A stretch of DNA of 64,000 bases, taken from assembly GCA_020543525.1 (NCBI GenBank), contig JAHYIO010000023.1:2108001-2172000 (forward strand), written 5' to 3'. Numbering within the stretch: position 1 is the stretch's first letter; every line of letters begins with the position of its first letter. Of the stretch, positions 1-11,150 are shown piece after piece. The position numbers were made by a program, and so were the translations under genes. The notes under the pieces were generated by a model, which saw nothing but the letters and a program-made list of their open reading frames with translations, did no database searches and was not told the DNA's origin. This DNA comes from Coriolopsis trogii. Taxonomy: Eukaryota > Basidiomycota > Agaricomycetes > Polyporales > Polyporaceae.

Positions 1-41
1 CTCATACATGAAGGTTGTACCTGATTTCTGCTAATTCGCAG

Positions 42-1658
42 GCTAGGACACTGGTCCGGATACGCCGGTGACGCAGAATGCTTCCCCTTCCAAGCCATGA
101 TCTCAATGGACTTCCACGTCTCTACGGAAAACCCGAAACAAGTGACATGTACAGGATACGTCCCCGCCGGAGTGACCTGGACGATGACAGGAGAGTACGA
201 ACTCGGGGGAGACGGGAAGGTCACGTACATCTTCCAGAGGGTCTACAAGTCCCTATTCCCCATTCAGTACTACAGAAGCGAACTCGTGGACGAGCAGACG
301 CTCACAGGTTCATACGGGCTCAGCTTGGACGACATGCCCTCACAAATATGGTTCAAGCGCACCCCGTGCGAGCTGATGTGCTTCCGACCGCTGCCCAAAG
401 AGCTGGATGAGAACAAGGCACGAGCGCGGTGGACCTTCGCGTGCTCTGCAGTCAGAGACGAAGTACGCCGCACGCACTTCCGATGGTCATGGTTCTATGC
501 GCGCTGGGAGGTTGCGCACCGCTTCATTGCAATTCTTTCGCGCCGTAGTCAGATGCTGAGCGCAGAAGAGCGCCAGACTTTGTCCCAGTGCCAGCGCCGC
601 ATGACGCCGTGGGAGGCGCGCTTCTATGGGGTGGTATGGGAGCTTCAATTGCGGATGGTCTTGGAACACATGTAAGCCCTCCTTTCTCGCATTCTCCATC
701 TCACTCTTGTCCTAAACTACTCGTTGTATAGCGGTATATCCTGTGATGTATGCGAGGCCTCGATAGAGGGCGCGCGCATCATATGTCTCGACTGCGGGAT
801 ACGAACCACCATCGATATCTGCGACAAACCAGAATGCTACGGGGGCGAAGTGACACTTAAGGCTCGCGACGATCTCACCGCGCCACACCTCCCTTCGCAC
901 AACATAGTCAAGGTCCGCACGTTCGTCCACCAAGAGCGCGAGCTGGGGATGCTTAATCGCAACGGGGCTACCGCGTTGAAGCGAGCTCGCAGCATATTCA
1001 CCTCCACCTCTCAAGGCCCTCTGGATATGGAGAAAACAGAGAAAGGCGCGAGAGACTCTCTCCTGTGTGCGAGGAAGCGCTGCGGGCAGCGCGTGGAACA
1101 GCCTTGCTGGTATTGTATTGAGTGTGAGGGTGCGTCTGGACTGTTTGGATGCTTGGAGCAGCAACCCGTCCCAAAGTTCACTGATCTCGGATTTGCGTAG
1201 ATGAGGTCTTCATCTGCGCCGAGTGCGATGCCAAGTTCGGAGGGATTTCTCTTGGTACACACCAACCGACACACACTCTTGTCAGATGCCAACCGCTCGA
1301 ATCACGCACGAGCCCAGAAGCCGAACGAGCAGCCGCTCTGGACAAAAGGATCAGCACTCTCGAGGGGAGTCTCCAAGAGCACCAGCACCGGATGGAGCAG
1401 AGATTCCTGACGTCTGATGCGAAAGTCGACGTCGTCAGGACTGGCCTCTCGGGGAAGATGGAGCGGATCGAGGACAGGTTGCAGCGGATAGAGGATATGC
1501 TTTCCCTCCTGGGACGGAGCATCCTCGAGCCAGAGCTCGAAGGCGAGCCCAGCGTGAGACGACTGGCTCATGTGCGACAAGGGACTTGGCCATTTGGGAA
1601 GCCAGGCGCGGAAAAGGGTCAAGGAGAGAGTGATCCTCAGCACAGGTGCGATAATTGA
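42..1658 (+). CDS. ZZ-type zinc-finger / coiled-coil protein, 5' end missing
   Basis: The gene runs off the left edge; the first visible exon begins after an acceptor at 40-41, in a frame with no nearby start codon. Introns at 672-731 and 1130-1200 restore one frame to the stop at 1656-1658. Just after the first splice there is a Cys pair CDVC followed by CLDCG, and further Cys pairs (CIEC, then CAEC) and His residues follow, as in ZZ-type zinc fingers, which usually bind peptides or histone tails. The last ~90 residues hold heptad-like repeats (KMERIEDRLQRIEDML) suggesting a coiled coil. The segment before the zinc region is not recognised. Similar ZZ/coiled-coil proteins of unknown role are common in Agaricomycetes (family knowledge). 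Cellular role unknown; the partial protein could have further N-terminal domains outside the window. Confidence 0.7.
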
Positions 1659-1713
1659 GAGGTACCGTGCGTGATGTACTGTACACTGGGACTACTACAA
1701 GTATGTATGTACT

Positions 1714-2568
1714 ATGCGTTTGTGCGTTTGTGCTGTCGACTCCGAGGATGCCAGCTCCCCCGCACACATCTCGACGCTTGTAGCCTACATCCGAAAGATC
1801 AAGTGGGCCCACCCTTGGTCGCGGGTGCACTGTCTCCGTCCGTCGTATCCCTTTGGCCACACGAGCACCTCGATGTCTCTCCAGGCCACCTTCCCGGGCC
1901 CAACAGCCGGAGGCATCCGCATTGACATCAACTCGCAGGTGGGCCAATGGGAGACGCAGTTGATCCAATCTCTGCGCACACTGCTCGCGACAGCGCCGTT
2001 CGCTCGTGCACGGCAGGTGTGGATATCCGGAATCGGGCCTGGGATCGACGATACCTTCTACGAGGGTACGCGGCCGCTCGTGACCCTTCTCGGGGCACTC
2101 CCCGGCGTCGAGGAGCTCTACGTTGCGAACGAGCCCGGGACGAGCACCCCGCTCAAGTTCCTTGCCTCGCTCGGGGACACGTTGCCTAGACGCACTACAC
2201 CCTTCCCGTTCGCAACTTTGCACACCTTGTACGTATTCGTGTACGATGAGGATGAACTGCAGAAGCGAGCGAGCATGCTGCAAGCCCGCGCCGAGGGTGG
2301 GCGTATGGTCCGACATCTCCTTTACGGGGGCGACGAGCCAGGGACGTACAAGTACTCCCTGAAGGATTGGAGTCAAGTCCACGCGGCCGTCGGGAAGCAT
2401 GTCGAGAAGCTGGCAATTCTGGGTGAGGGCGGTTACTGGCAGGAGTGCTCCCTCAGAAAGGTTCTGCCTCCCATGTGCACCGAACATTCCTATCATACGA
2501 GACGACTGTGGCCGGCATGGGTCGAGGGGAAACACGGAGTGACGGATGCATTTCTCATGAACCATTGA
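1714..2568 (+). pseudogene. 3' fragment of an F-box-family protein gene
   Basis: An open frame of 284 codons reads well from about residue 50 on, with phrases such as QVWISGIGPG, LVTLLGALPGVEELYV and RHLLYGGDEPG. These resemble the leucine-rich C-terminal half of basidiomycete F-box proteins. No F-box or N-terminal half is seen: the frame starts only 55 bp after the ZZ gene stops, and its first ~30 residues look like read-through of non-coding DNA. I infer a truncated copy, a remnant, or a gene whose 5' part was lost. If expressed, the product would lack the SKP1-binding domain. The assignment rests on resemblance in style and phrases, not a search, so a short standalone protein remains possible. 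Confidence 0.45.
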
Positions 2569-2824
2569 TGTCCTAGCCATACACGGAAGAATGATCGGTA
2601 GCCACACCGCAACGGCAGTAGGTAGACGATGATAGTTTTCCACGCATGTGTACTTCAGAGGATCGTCACCCGTACTTCTGTCATGGTGACTTGCTCAGCT
2701 AGCTGGTAATGCGACGTCTTCGCTGACCCAATGGTCCATTATAGGTTACTAAAGTACACGGTAGAGATACAATCGCGCGATGGACGCACAAGCGACGACG
2801 TCGAGGCAACACGTCGCAAGGCCT

Positions 2825-4788
2825 TCAGAGCCCCTCGTCATACAGCTTCTTGCAGAGCGCGACGTAGAACCGTTCCAGGTCCATCTTCGTCGCCAAGTCA
2901 TGACGTTCAGCGGGTTTCGTGCTCTTCTTCCTCTTCTCCTCGTCTGCCTGCGCCTTTTTCTGCTCCGTCTCCTCACTCCTGCTACTCGATGCGAGCGGGG
3001 AGGGCACCGAGTCGATGATCCAATCGAACACGGCAGACAGCTGGGCCGTCGAGCTCTTGACAACTTCATCCGCGTTCATGCTGTCCCGGTCTCGTGTGCG
3101 CCGACGGCTCTCCCTGTCCGCATCTCTGTCTCCCATGCTCATCGCTGCCGTAGCGAGCGCATGCCCCTGCTCGCTGATCCCCGCGCCCGCACTCTTCGCC
3201 GCCTCTTTCTCCTCCTTCTTCCACGCGCGCACGAACTTGCCCCAGTCGCCAAGGTTCCAGCTGTCTGCGCTCGCGATGGACGGAAGCTCGACATCCAGCC
3301 CGCGCGCCCCACGTAGCTCCCAGTGATCGCAGCCTTCTAGGACCCCAAGAAGTTCACCCCATCGGGCGCTCTGAACCGTGACGAGACCGTCGTTGCCCCA
3401 TGCTGCGTCCATGTCTGCAATAGGGTGGCCGAGGTCTCGCATCCGAGCACGTTCTCGCTCTTCGAAACCGTCGAGGACCATCTTCGGGAGCCAGAGGGGA
3501 TGCCATATGCTCATGCTAGAGGTTCGGCCTGCGACACTGAAGTACTTGACGGAGGGATCGTCAGGGGTATTCGGGTTGAATACGGTGTTGAGGTACGTAG
3601 ACGTGAGGTTGCCGTATGCGGGAGAATCGAGCAGGGAGAGAAGCAACGTGGTGAAAGATGAAGGAAGAGACGCAATTGAAAGTAATGACTTGACAGTCGG
3701 CTTGTTCTCCTGCGAGGGTCTGTCGTTCCGCTCTTCGATAACTACCTTGGGATCACCTGGAGGTGTACCTCTCGGGGGCTCCTCGTTGTAGCGTCCGAGC
3801 CCAAGATATTGCTGAGAGTCTAATGAGTTGGTATACTATGAGGTTAAGGAGACTACTTACTCTGCACCAATCCATAAAGGGACTCCCGCGATGTGGAGTT
3901 GCAATTGTAGTGAGCGAGAGCGGGGCATAGTCCGTGGGTTTGAGATGTGTTATGAGGTACCTGCAGTCAAGGCCGCCCATGGAGTGCGCAAGAAAGTTGA
4001 CGCCCCTCGCAGGTGCCTTCTCCTTCAAGAAGCTGTCCAGATTCTTTGCGCGAGACGAGACGGATCCAGTGCTGAGGGTAACAGTTGGCACGTTTCTTGG
4101 ATGATGATTCACGAGACTCACCTCGGGACCCCAGTAACGAGCACCTCAGCGCCAACCTTCCCTCTCAGTATGTTCAAGACATTAGACCAGTAATGCTGCT
4201 GTAATATGGGGAAGGCTGAAGGGCCTCGCACGTCGAAGCCATACAAGCCTACGAGCTCGTCAGTCGACGCGCCTGTGAGTCGTATATGATCATAGACTGA
4301 CCGTGGCAGAGCACAATAGGGTATCTTGGCTTTCGTACGGGATCATACAAGGCAGGGTTGCTGATTAGTCGATGTATTTCGTCGTTGGGTGCTGGCGGAA
4401 CTTGCTGGTCTTGGTGCTTGGGTTCGTCCACCGCAACCTTCTCCGTGAGGTCAATGTATGCGGCAACAGTGCCCGGAAGAGGGCCAACTGATGCCCGAAT
4501 AGCGTTGGAGAGGGTGATTCCCGGTGACTGAGACAGCCAGGAGGGCCATTGCAGGGAGTGCGGTCTGGTGTCCTCCGAGCCAGCTGGTTGGTGGAGATAA
4601 TGATGGGAGATGGAGAAGGTTGAGACGACGTTCACGATCCTGCGAAAAAGGGTGGCGACGTGGACAGGAAACCAGACGGTCTGCATGTCACAGTGGACGA
4701 TGAGGAAGACATGAAGCACGACGCCGAGGTCGGTGTGGACGGCGGTGGACAACTTGGGGATCTCCCACTTCTCTGGGGCACTCGGCAT
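2825..4788 (-). CDS. Alpha/beta-hydrolase lipase, TGL2/DUF676 type
   Basis: Predicted triacylglycerol lipase-like hydrolase. Residues after YPIVLCHG join across an intron to LYGFDVRGPSAFPI, the family's oxyanion-loop region. The next block contains AHSMGG, the nucleophile elbow with the catalytic Ser. Further on, ATPHRGSPFMDW is a second family hallmark. Near the C-terminus, NDGLVTVQSARWGE and CDHWELRG supply likely catalytic Asp and His. The N-terminus (start at 4788) has a hydrophobic stretch that could anchor the protein. At least three introns separate these blocks, one at the CHG/LYGF join and one after VTGVP. Yeast Tgl2 is mitochondrial and acts on acylglycerols (family knowledge); location here is not shown. 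After the catalytic His the tail is charged (KKEEKEAAK and RRRTRDRD), longer than I expect for the family. Start codon choice is tentative. Confidence 0.75.
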
Positions 4789-4931
4789 TCCCCGGCCGCC
4801 CCGGTATATCCGTGTCTAGGCGCCCATACAACCACCGGTGACTACATACATATGATACATTCTCATCCAATTGCAAGTGCTACTCCAGGCCCATGTCTAA
4901 TCGTAACAGAGTCTACTTTCCTACTCCCATC

Positions 4932-6721
4932 TTACAACTTCAAAGCCCGCTGTCTTACCACCGCAACCACAACGCTTGCTACGCCTGAGGCCAGCGCACA
5001 CGAACCCACAAAGATCTCGACCGGACCATATCCAAATCTGCCAAATCCACCCTCCATCTGCGACCTTTGCCCTCTTTCCAACAGCGTACCAGAAATCATT
5101 GGGCCAATTACAGCGGTGATGCCCTTCGCGAACGACACCGCCCCGACGGCCATACCCGCATATTCAGGTTGGTTCCCGACGCACTCGACAGACGCATTGC
5201 TCCACGTGGATGAGAATCCCCCGCTCTGCAATATGGGTAGGCAAGCCGTCAGCAAAGAACATGGTAGACGGAAGGAACACTGACCAAACAGCCAAAGACG
5301 ATCACAAAGAAGTACAGGTATGTCGTTGTGCTCGCAAACCCCCACAGCAGAAACGCCCCCAGAGCGCTACCGAGCGCGCTCGCCACCATAACCAACGGGT
5401 ACGGGAATCTGTCTGTCAGATATCCTAAAAGAACCTGACCCAGCGTAGCGGCAGAGTTGAAGAGCGCCAGGACCACCGTAGCCGTCAACTGATCCCCGAG
5501 CTTCCTCGTGAACGACGCGATGTACAATGAGACAGGAAAGTAAGAGAGACCCTGCAGGACATGCGTGAAAGCCTGCACAAAGGTCAGCTATACGACTCAA
5601 CGAGGAGTCATCCGTTGGTCTTGACTCACGAAACTGATGAACAAAGCATTCTTCAAGAAGCTCAGCTGAGGTGGGATGATCTTCGGCCGCCGCTGCCCTG
5701 CGCTAAACTTTGGTACAGGGAACCGACTTTTCATCCCGAAGCACGCTATGCCTGCGAAGAAGCTCGTGCCAATTGCCCATATGCGCAGAGTCCATGCCAG
5801 GCCAACCTTCGCGAGGAGTGTGTTCAGCACGAACGGAAAGACGAATCCTCCAAGACCCGTTCCAGAGTAGACAATGCCACCTGCAAGGCCACGCCTCGTC
5901 ACGAACCACTCGGGGAGGAGCCGGATGACGGGGTTGTACAACATGCCGCCGCCAAGCCCGACGCCCACGCCCTGAAGTAAGAGCAGTTGCCACACCTACG
6001 TGTTCGCGAAGGATTGGGTCAGCACAGTTGTGACACAAGGAGTATAAGATGCACACACCTCAGTGGCAAAACTCGAACAGAAGAGGGACACGAAGTAGAT
6101 GGCCAATCCCGCCCACATTGACATGCGGAAGAAGTCGGGATATCTTCCCAACAAACATGATAGGAAGAATGCCTACATGTCGAGAGGTCAGTGCCTCAGC
6201 GGTGATCATGGAACTAATGCTATACTGACTTCTCCGTACATCATCGCAAGAGCGACTGTCCCGACGGCAGAAATAGCGACACCAGACGCAGTGTTAAACG
6301 GCGGATGCGTCGAGTAATAATCTGCGCGCGCCATCCGCATGAGTAAATGGGCCGTCGTCGAAGAGTTACTCAATCACCTTGGAAAAGACCATAACTGAAA
6401 GTGGCCGACTCAGGATCGTATGGAACACCGAGACGGAGGCGACTCGACTCACCTGAAGCTGAAGCCCCAGATCATCATCTCGATAACGAACGCGGACGCG
6501 CAGAACGTCCATGCCTTGATCCCTCTATCGGTGGGAGGTAGCTCCTGTATGGCGGTGTTGTCCTCCGGTTCCGTAACGTTGAGTGCCGCAATCGACGACT
6601 GTGCCGAGAGAGTCCGTGTCGTCGCTGGGGTCACATTTCCGGACTCTCCGAGAGGCTCGGAGTTGTAAGGTTTCGAGGACAACTCGAAACCTTCCACATC
6701 GTGCTCGCGGACTCTGTACAT
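4932..6721 (-). CDS. MFS transporter, monocarboxylate-porter-like (copy 1)
   Basis: Member of the major facilitator superfamily resembling fungal MCT/MCH permeases (TC 2.A.1.13). The start at 6721 gives a ~70-residue cytosolic N-terminus ending ELPPTDRGIKAWTF before the first membrane helix. The best-preserved exon (5597-5995) carries GVGVGLGGGMLYNP and RRGLAGGIVYSGTGLGGF, glycine-rich helices characteristic of this family, then the MKSRFPVPKF loop. The C-terminal exons encode LTATVVLALFNSAATLGQVLLG, DRFPYPLVMV, and a final helix before RQRALKL-stop. Seven or so short introns split it. It lies directly upstream of a close paralogue in the same orientation. Substrates of fungal members range over monocarboxylates and riboflavin and cannot be predicted here. 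Confidence 0.85.
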
Positions 6722-7204
6722 GCTTGTTACCTTTCCTGACAAGGCTTTTATTGCTGCTGCAGTGGAGGAGGCTTCGGTGAGACAAATATCCTCGTCGTGG
6801 AGCGGGACTTGTATGATCTTGTACGCAGTTGTAGGCGCTGGACGAGTCAACTTCTGTGGAAGATCGATAATGTATGTAAGGATATTGTCACGATACCCCT
6901 GGCCTAGGTCGCTCACCCATGGAACAGTGATGGCGCTACCGGCTATGCGAATATACATTCCGTGAAGAGCCACCGACTTTTACGCTCGCGCGTTGTTCGA
7001 CCTCTCCCACTCCGACGAGCCCTCTCCATTTACGTCTCATCCCGTTGCGCGTAGGCCTAGGCGCACCGATGCGCATGGACATGGTACTCAAGCTCTACAC
7101 ATCATTGGCTACCGGAACTTTGACCCGTCTTGCGTGATCACGAGCTGACCATGAGACTTCGAGTCGAGGACAGATGAGACCCCGAACACGCGTCCCCATT
7201 GGTC
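6722..7204. other. Intergenic spacer between the two MFS paralogues
   Basis: This 483-bp stretch must hold the promoter of MFS copy 1 and the 3' region of copy 2. The copy 1 reading frame stays open upstream of the chosen start, to an ATG at 6973, but the extra residues do not match copy 2 and look like 5' leader. No RNA gene or repeat seen. Confidence 0.5.
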
Positions 7205-8976
7205 CTACAATTTCAACGCCCTCTGCCTCGCGACTGCCACCACGACACTCGCCAGTCCTGATGCCAACGCGCAAGACCCGACGAAGATCTCTACCGGTCC
7301 GTATCCGAACCTACCGAAGCCCCCACCCATGTACGAGCCCTTTCCGGCCTCCAGGAGCATACCGGAGATGATAGGCCCGATGACGGCAGATATGCCTTTC
7401 GAGAAGGCCACCCCGGAGAATGCCATCCCTGCGTACTCTGGCTTGTTCCCCACGCATTCGACTGCCGCGTTCGTCCATGTGGACGAGAATCCTCCACTCT
7501 AAAGCGTCGCCCCGGTCAGCGATGAAGGACGCTTTATGAACGAGAGTAACGAGAACTGACCAGGGAGCCGAAGATGATGGCGAACGCATAGAGGTACGTC
7601 GCTGTGCTCGCGAATCCCCACAGGAGGAACGCACCGAGCGAGCTGCCGAGCGCACTCACAATCATAATCAACGGGTATGGGAATCTGTCGGTCAGATGAC
7701 CGAGGATGATCTGGCCGAGCGTCGCAGCGGAGTTGAAGAGGCCGAGGATGACCGTCGCGGTCAACTGATCGGCCACAATCTTTGTGAAGGAGGCGATGTA
7801 GAGCGAGACAGGGAAGTAGGAGAGACCTTGGAGGAGAGTTGTGAACGCCTGTGCGTCGTGCGCAGTGAGCAGTGAGCAGTGATAACAGGAAGCATGCCGA
7901 CGGGGCCACTTACGAAGCTGACGAACAGGGGGTTGATGAGGAAGTCCAGTTGCGGAGGAATGAATTTAGGGCGTCGCTGACCCCCGCTGAATTTGGGCAC
8001 TGGGAAGCGACTCTTCATGCCAAAACAGGCCATGGCAGAGAAGAAGGTGGTTCCGATGGCCCAGATGCGTAGCGTCCATGCCAGCCCGACCTTGTCGAGG
8101 AGCGCGTTGAGAATGAATGGGAAGACGAATCCTCCTAGACCTGTTCCTGAGAAGATGATGCCGCCTGCAAGGCCGCGTCTCTCGGAGAACCACTCGGGCA
8201 GGAGCCTAATGACAGGGTTATACAACATCCCTCCACCGATGCCAACACCAACACCTTGTAGCAAGATCAGTTGCCACACCTAAACCAACGTTCTCTTCAG
8301 TAGGGATGAGACTTAGAGATTGGGGATACAGACCTGCGTGGCGAAACTCGAAGAGAAGAGACACACGAAGTAGACGGCAAGCCCTATCCACATCGAGAGC
8401 TGGAAGAAGTCCGGATATCTGGTGAACAAGCAAGACAGGAATAGTGCCTGTAAAATGAGCAACAATAGTTGGCTATCCAATCGCGCAAGACAGTATTAGT
8501 TTCAAACTGACTTCTCCGTATTGTATGGCGAGTGCGACTGTCCCGACAGCGGATATTGCAACGCCAGATGCCGAGTCAAAAGGCGGATGTGTCGTGTAAT
8601 AATCTACGCGCTGTCAGTCCACGTAACGAATTTGAATCCTACAAGAGAGGCCTACCTTGGAAAATACCATAACTGGGGAATCTCGACTTAGTAGTATCCT
8701 CGTAACAGACTCGGGTGGACAATAGACAAACCTAAAACCGAAACCCCAGACCATCATCTCGAGGACGAACGCTGCGGCACAGAAAGTCCATGCCTTGATT
8801 CCCCTGTCGACTGGAGGCAGTTCTTGCACGGTACCATCTTGTGGTTCCGCAACGTTGAGAGCCGCGATGGAGGACCGTGCGGAGAGGGCCGTCGACGGGG
8901 TGTTCGTATGGCCAGTCTCGTACATCTTGGAAGACAACTCGTAACCCTCCACATCGATTTCAATGCTTCTGCGCAT
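7205..8976 (-). CDS. MFS transporter, monocarboxylate-porter-like (copy 2)
   Basis: Tandem paralogue of the gene next to it, with the same exon order. The start at 8976 gives an N-terminus with IDVEGYELSSK, aligning with HDVEGFELSSK of copy 1. In the long central exon (7761-8279) roughly 85% of residues match by eye, including GGGMLYNPVIRLLPEW and FSGTGLGGFVFPF. Both end in RQRALKL-stop. The main differences are in the hydrophilic N-terminus, the expected pattern for duplicated permeases. No stop or frameshift was noticed in the exons inspected, so both copies may be functional. The 583-bp region upstream is shared, head to head, with the MIF4G-like gene. Substrate unknown. Confidence 0.85.
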
Positions 8977-9559
8977 TATTTTTGCCTGTTTTGTGTCAAC
9001 CTGGTTAGTGAAGGCGGATGTTCCAAGTCAGAGACCGCACTTGTCCTCGAGGAGTTGTCAGGCGCCCGAGTGAGTCAAATTCACTTTCTCCTGCAGTCGA
9101 TCGATTACATACTCAACCTTGGCTCAACCTCACGATCGCCATAACATAATCACAATAAGCAGCTTTCTTGTCCTTCGCTCTACTTGTCGCGCGCGTTCAC
9201 AATGTAAACGCATTGAAATCGCCTACGTAGCTCATGATGATGCTCAATATAGCGCATGAATAAGGCATACATTATCTCTTCTCACCTCAGTTGACCCCAT
9301 ACTAAGAGCATCAATGACTTTAGACTTCATACAATTGGCTTGGAAAGTTGCTTGGTTGATACCATGTTGACGTGAGTGGCAGCCTCAAGGGCCTTTGTGG
9401 CCTTTGGATCGCATCCTTTTGTCGGTGCCTGCTTTCGCCCGTGCTAAAAGACTCAGCGTTGTGGTTCATGACACGCAACACCACTCCCGCCATGTTAAAG
9501 CTCGCGTCGCTTCGACATGTCTCTGTCCGTCATTTGGCCACAGAACCGCGCCGCTGCCA
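8977..9559. other. Divergent intergenic region
   Basis: Separates MFS copy 2 (minus) from the MIF4G-like gene (plus) and should contain both promoters. No TATA box as clear as those elsewhere in the window was noticed. An in-frame ATG at 9395 lies inside it and would add 55 residues to the plus-strand gene. Confidence 0.4.
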
Positions 9560-10995
9560 ATGTCGGGTCGCTTTGATCGCGCGGCCGGGCCCACAGGGCC
9601 TTGGTACAAGAACCCACACAACCCACCCTCCTCTAGCTATACCATTCCCGTTGTCTCCTACTCCACGAGGGCGGTCCACTCAATCATTCCGCGCAGGATG
9701 CAAACCTCTCATTATCCACCCACATTCACAACGCCTCAACCCCAGCGTCCCCCGGGCCTCCCCTTCGCATCGCAGCAATCACTCACCACTGTCAGCGCCC
9801 CGCCTCCTCTTCTTGACGACACGATAACGTCGTACCAGCACGCGCCACTGACGACACCTGCACCATCTGCGAGGTTTTATACCGGCGAACAACCCGAGTT
9901 GTCCTCGACCGCGCGCCCTGCTGAGACATGCTTCAAGATGACTAAAGAAGAGCGTATGCTCCTCATTCTCGGTCTTGCCGGTTTTGACCTTTCCGATGAA
10001 GCAGTATGGGACACGCACGCATTCGCGCACTGGCTCCAGCAGCGGCGCGCCGCACAAGCGCACGCGGGTCCGTATGCGTTCGTCGCAACTTCAGACCCAC
10101 ACGCGAGTCAATTCGCGCCGCTTGCTGTACGCGCCATCATGTCGCCCGAGCAGAGGGGGATACCATGGAGCTTCAAGTGGATGGGTTCGTTCCGCGTGTA
10201 CTCAACCCTCACCGACAAGGCGGTGCAGCAGAGCGCGGCCACCATTTTGAACTCGGAGAAGGACTGGATCCAGGATTGCGGGAAGCCGATGCATGCGCTC
10301 GCGTGGAAGTGTGTGGAGCGAGCAGTGGAGGGTGACAGGGCGATTCGAGATACGCTCGTCCGTCTCTCGTGGTCGCTTCACCAACAACTTGCTGAAGTCG
10401 ATCCGTTCTATGCGAGGATATTTGGAGAGCTTCTGAAGCGGTGCATATGGGAAGAATTTGAGGCGTGGTGGACTCCAGTAGGTTCAAATTCGACTATCTG
10501 CATTTCTCATGTTGACTGTCCATGAATTCAGGGAACTCCATATGGATTGGGTTCTCGGCCAAGCGAACCCTCCATGAGACCGGCATTCGCAGTGCTGGAA
10601 TTCATCGCGGGCCTCTACAAGCGGCGGATCCTTTCCCCTTCGTTCGTTCACCTTGTCCTACGGTTGCTCGTTGATCATATGGAAGCCCTCGAGCAGGTGC
10701 GTGCAGTTATCCATCTCCTGAGGCTATGTGATGCTCGATTGTGGGTCGGTCATGAAGTGGTTACGCGAGAATGCATGCGCATCTTCAACCTCGCTATCAC
10801 GAAGGTTCATAGGAGCTATACAGGCGAAGAGGTTACGCCATGGGAGCTGGACACCATAAGCACGGTAATGTGTCCTCGAGTGCCTGCATGTCATGGAACC
10901 AAAACTGACCGGTACACTTGCAGGAGGTGAACGACCTCACTACGTCATGGGGTTCGTATGCGGGGTACAAAGCCAAGGTGGAAATGAAGGCGTAG
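9560..10995 (+). CDS. MIF4G-like (eIF4G-type) armadillo-fold protein
   Basis: Three exons (9560-10477, 10532-10864, 10924-10995) join in frame to a ~440-residue protein. The first ~120 residues are Pro/Ser/Thr-rich and probably disordered. The second half resembles a MIF4G domain, the helical repeat by which eIF4G binds eIF4A: LLKRCIWEEFEAWW matches the 'LL..CQ.EFE' segment, and RPAFAVLEFIAGLYKRRIL with HLVLRLLVDH matches 'R.LG.IRFIGELFK..ML..I....V..LL'. The protein is much shorter than true eIF4G and lacks obvious eIF4E or PABP sites, so it is better seen as a MIF4G-family accessory protein. The ATG at 9560 (MSGRFDR) was preferred over 9395 because the preceding 55 residues look non-coding. 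Match by eye only. Confidence 0.6.
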
Positions 10996-11150
10996 CTTGT
11001 GTTCAAGGTTAGCCCAACATGCGCTGTTGTACGATAGCGACCATACAATAGCTCTTGCTTTCTCGTAATTACATCTAATCATCCCAGATTCATCGGTCTC
11101 CGGACACGATCCGGATCATTAGTCATGACTCACCCGTTTGCCTGCTTATC

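Noticed and set aside
1435..2643. 402-codon minus-strand open frame
   Set aside because: It is antisense to the ZZ gene end and the F-box fragment and has no family resemblance; a GC-rich shadow frame.
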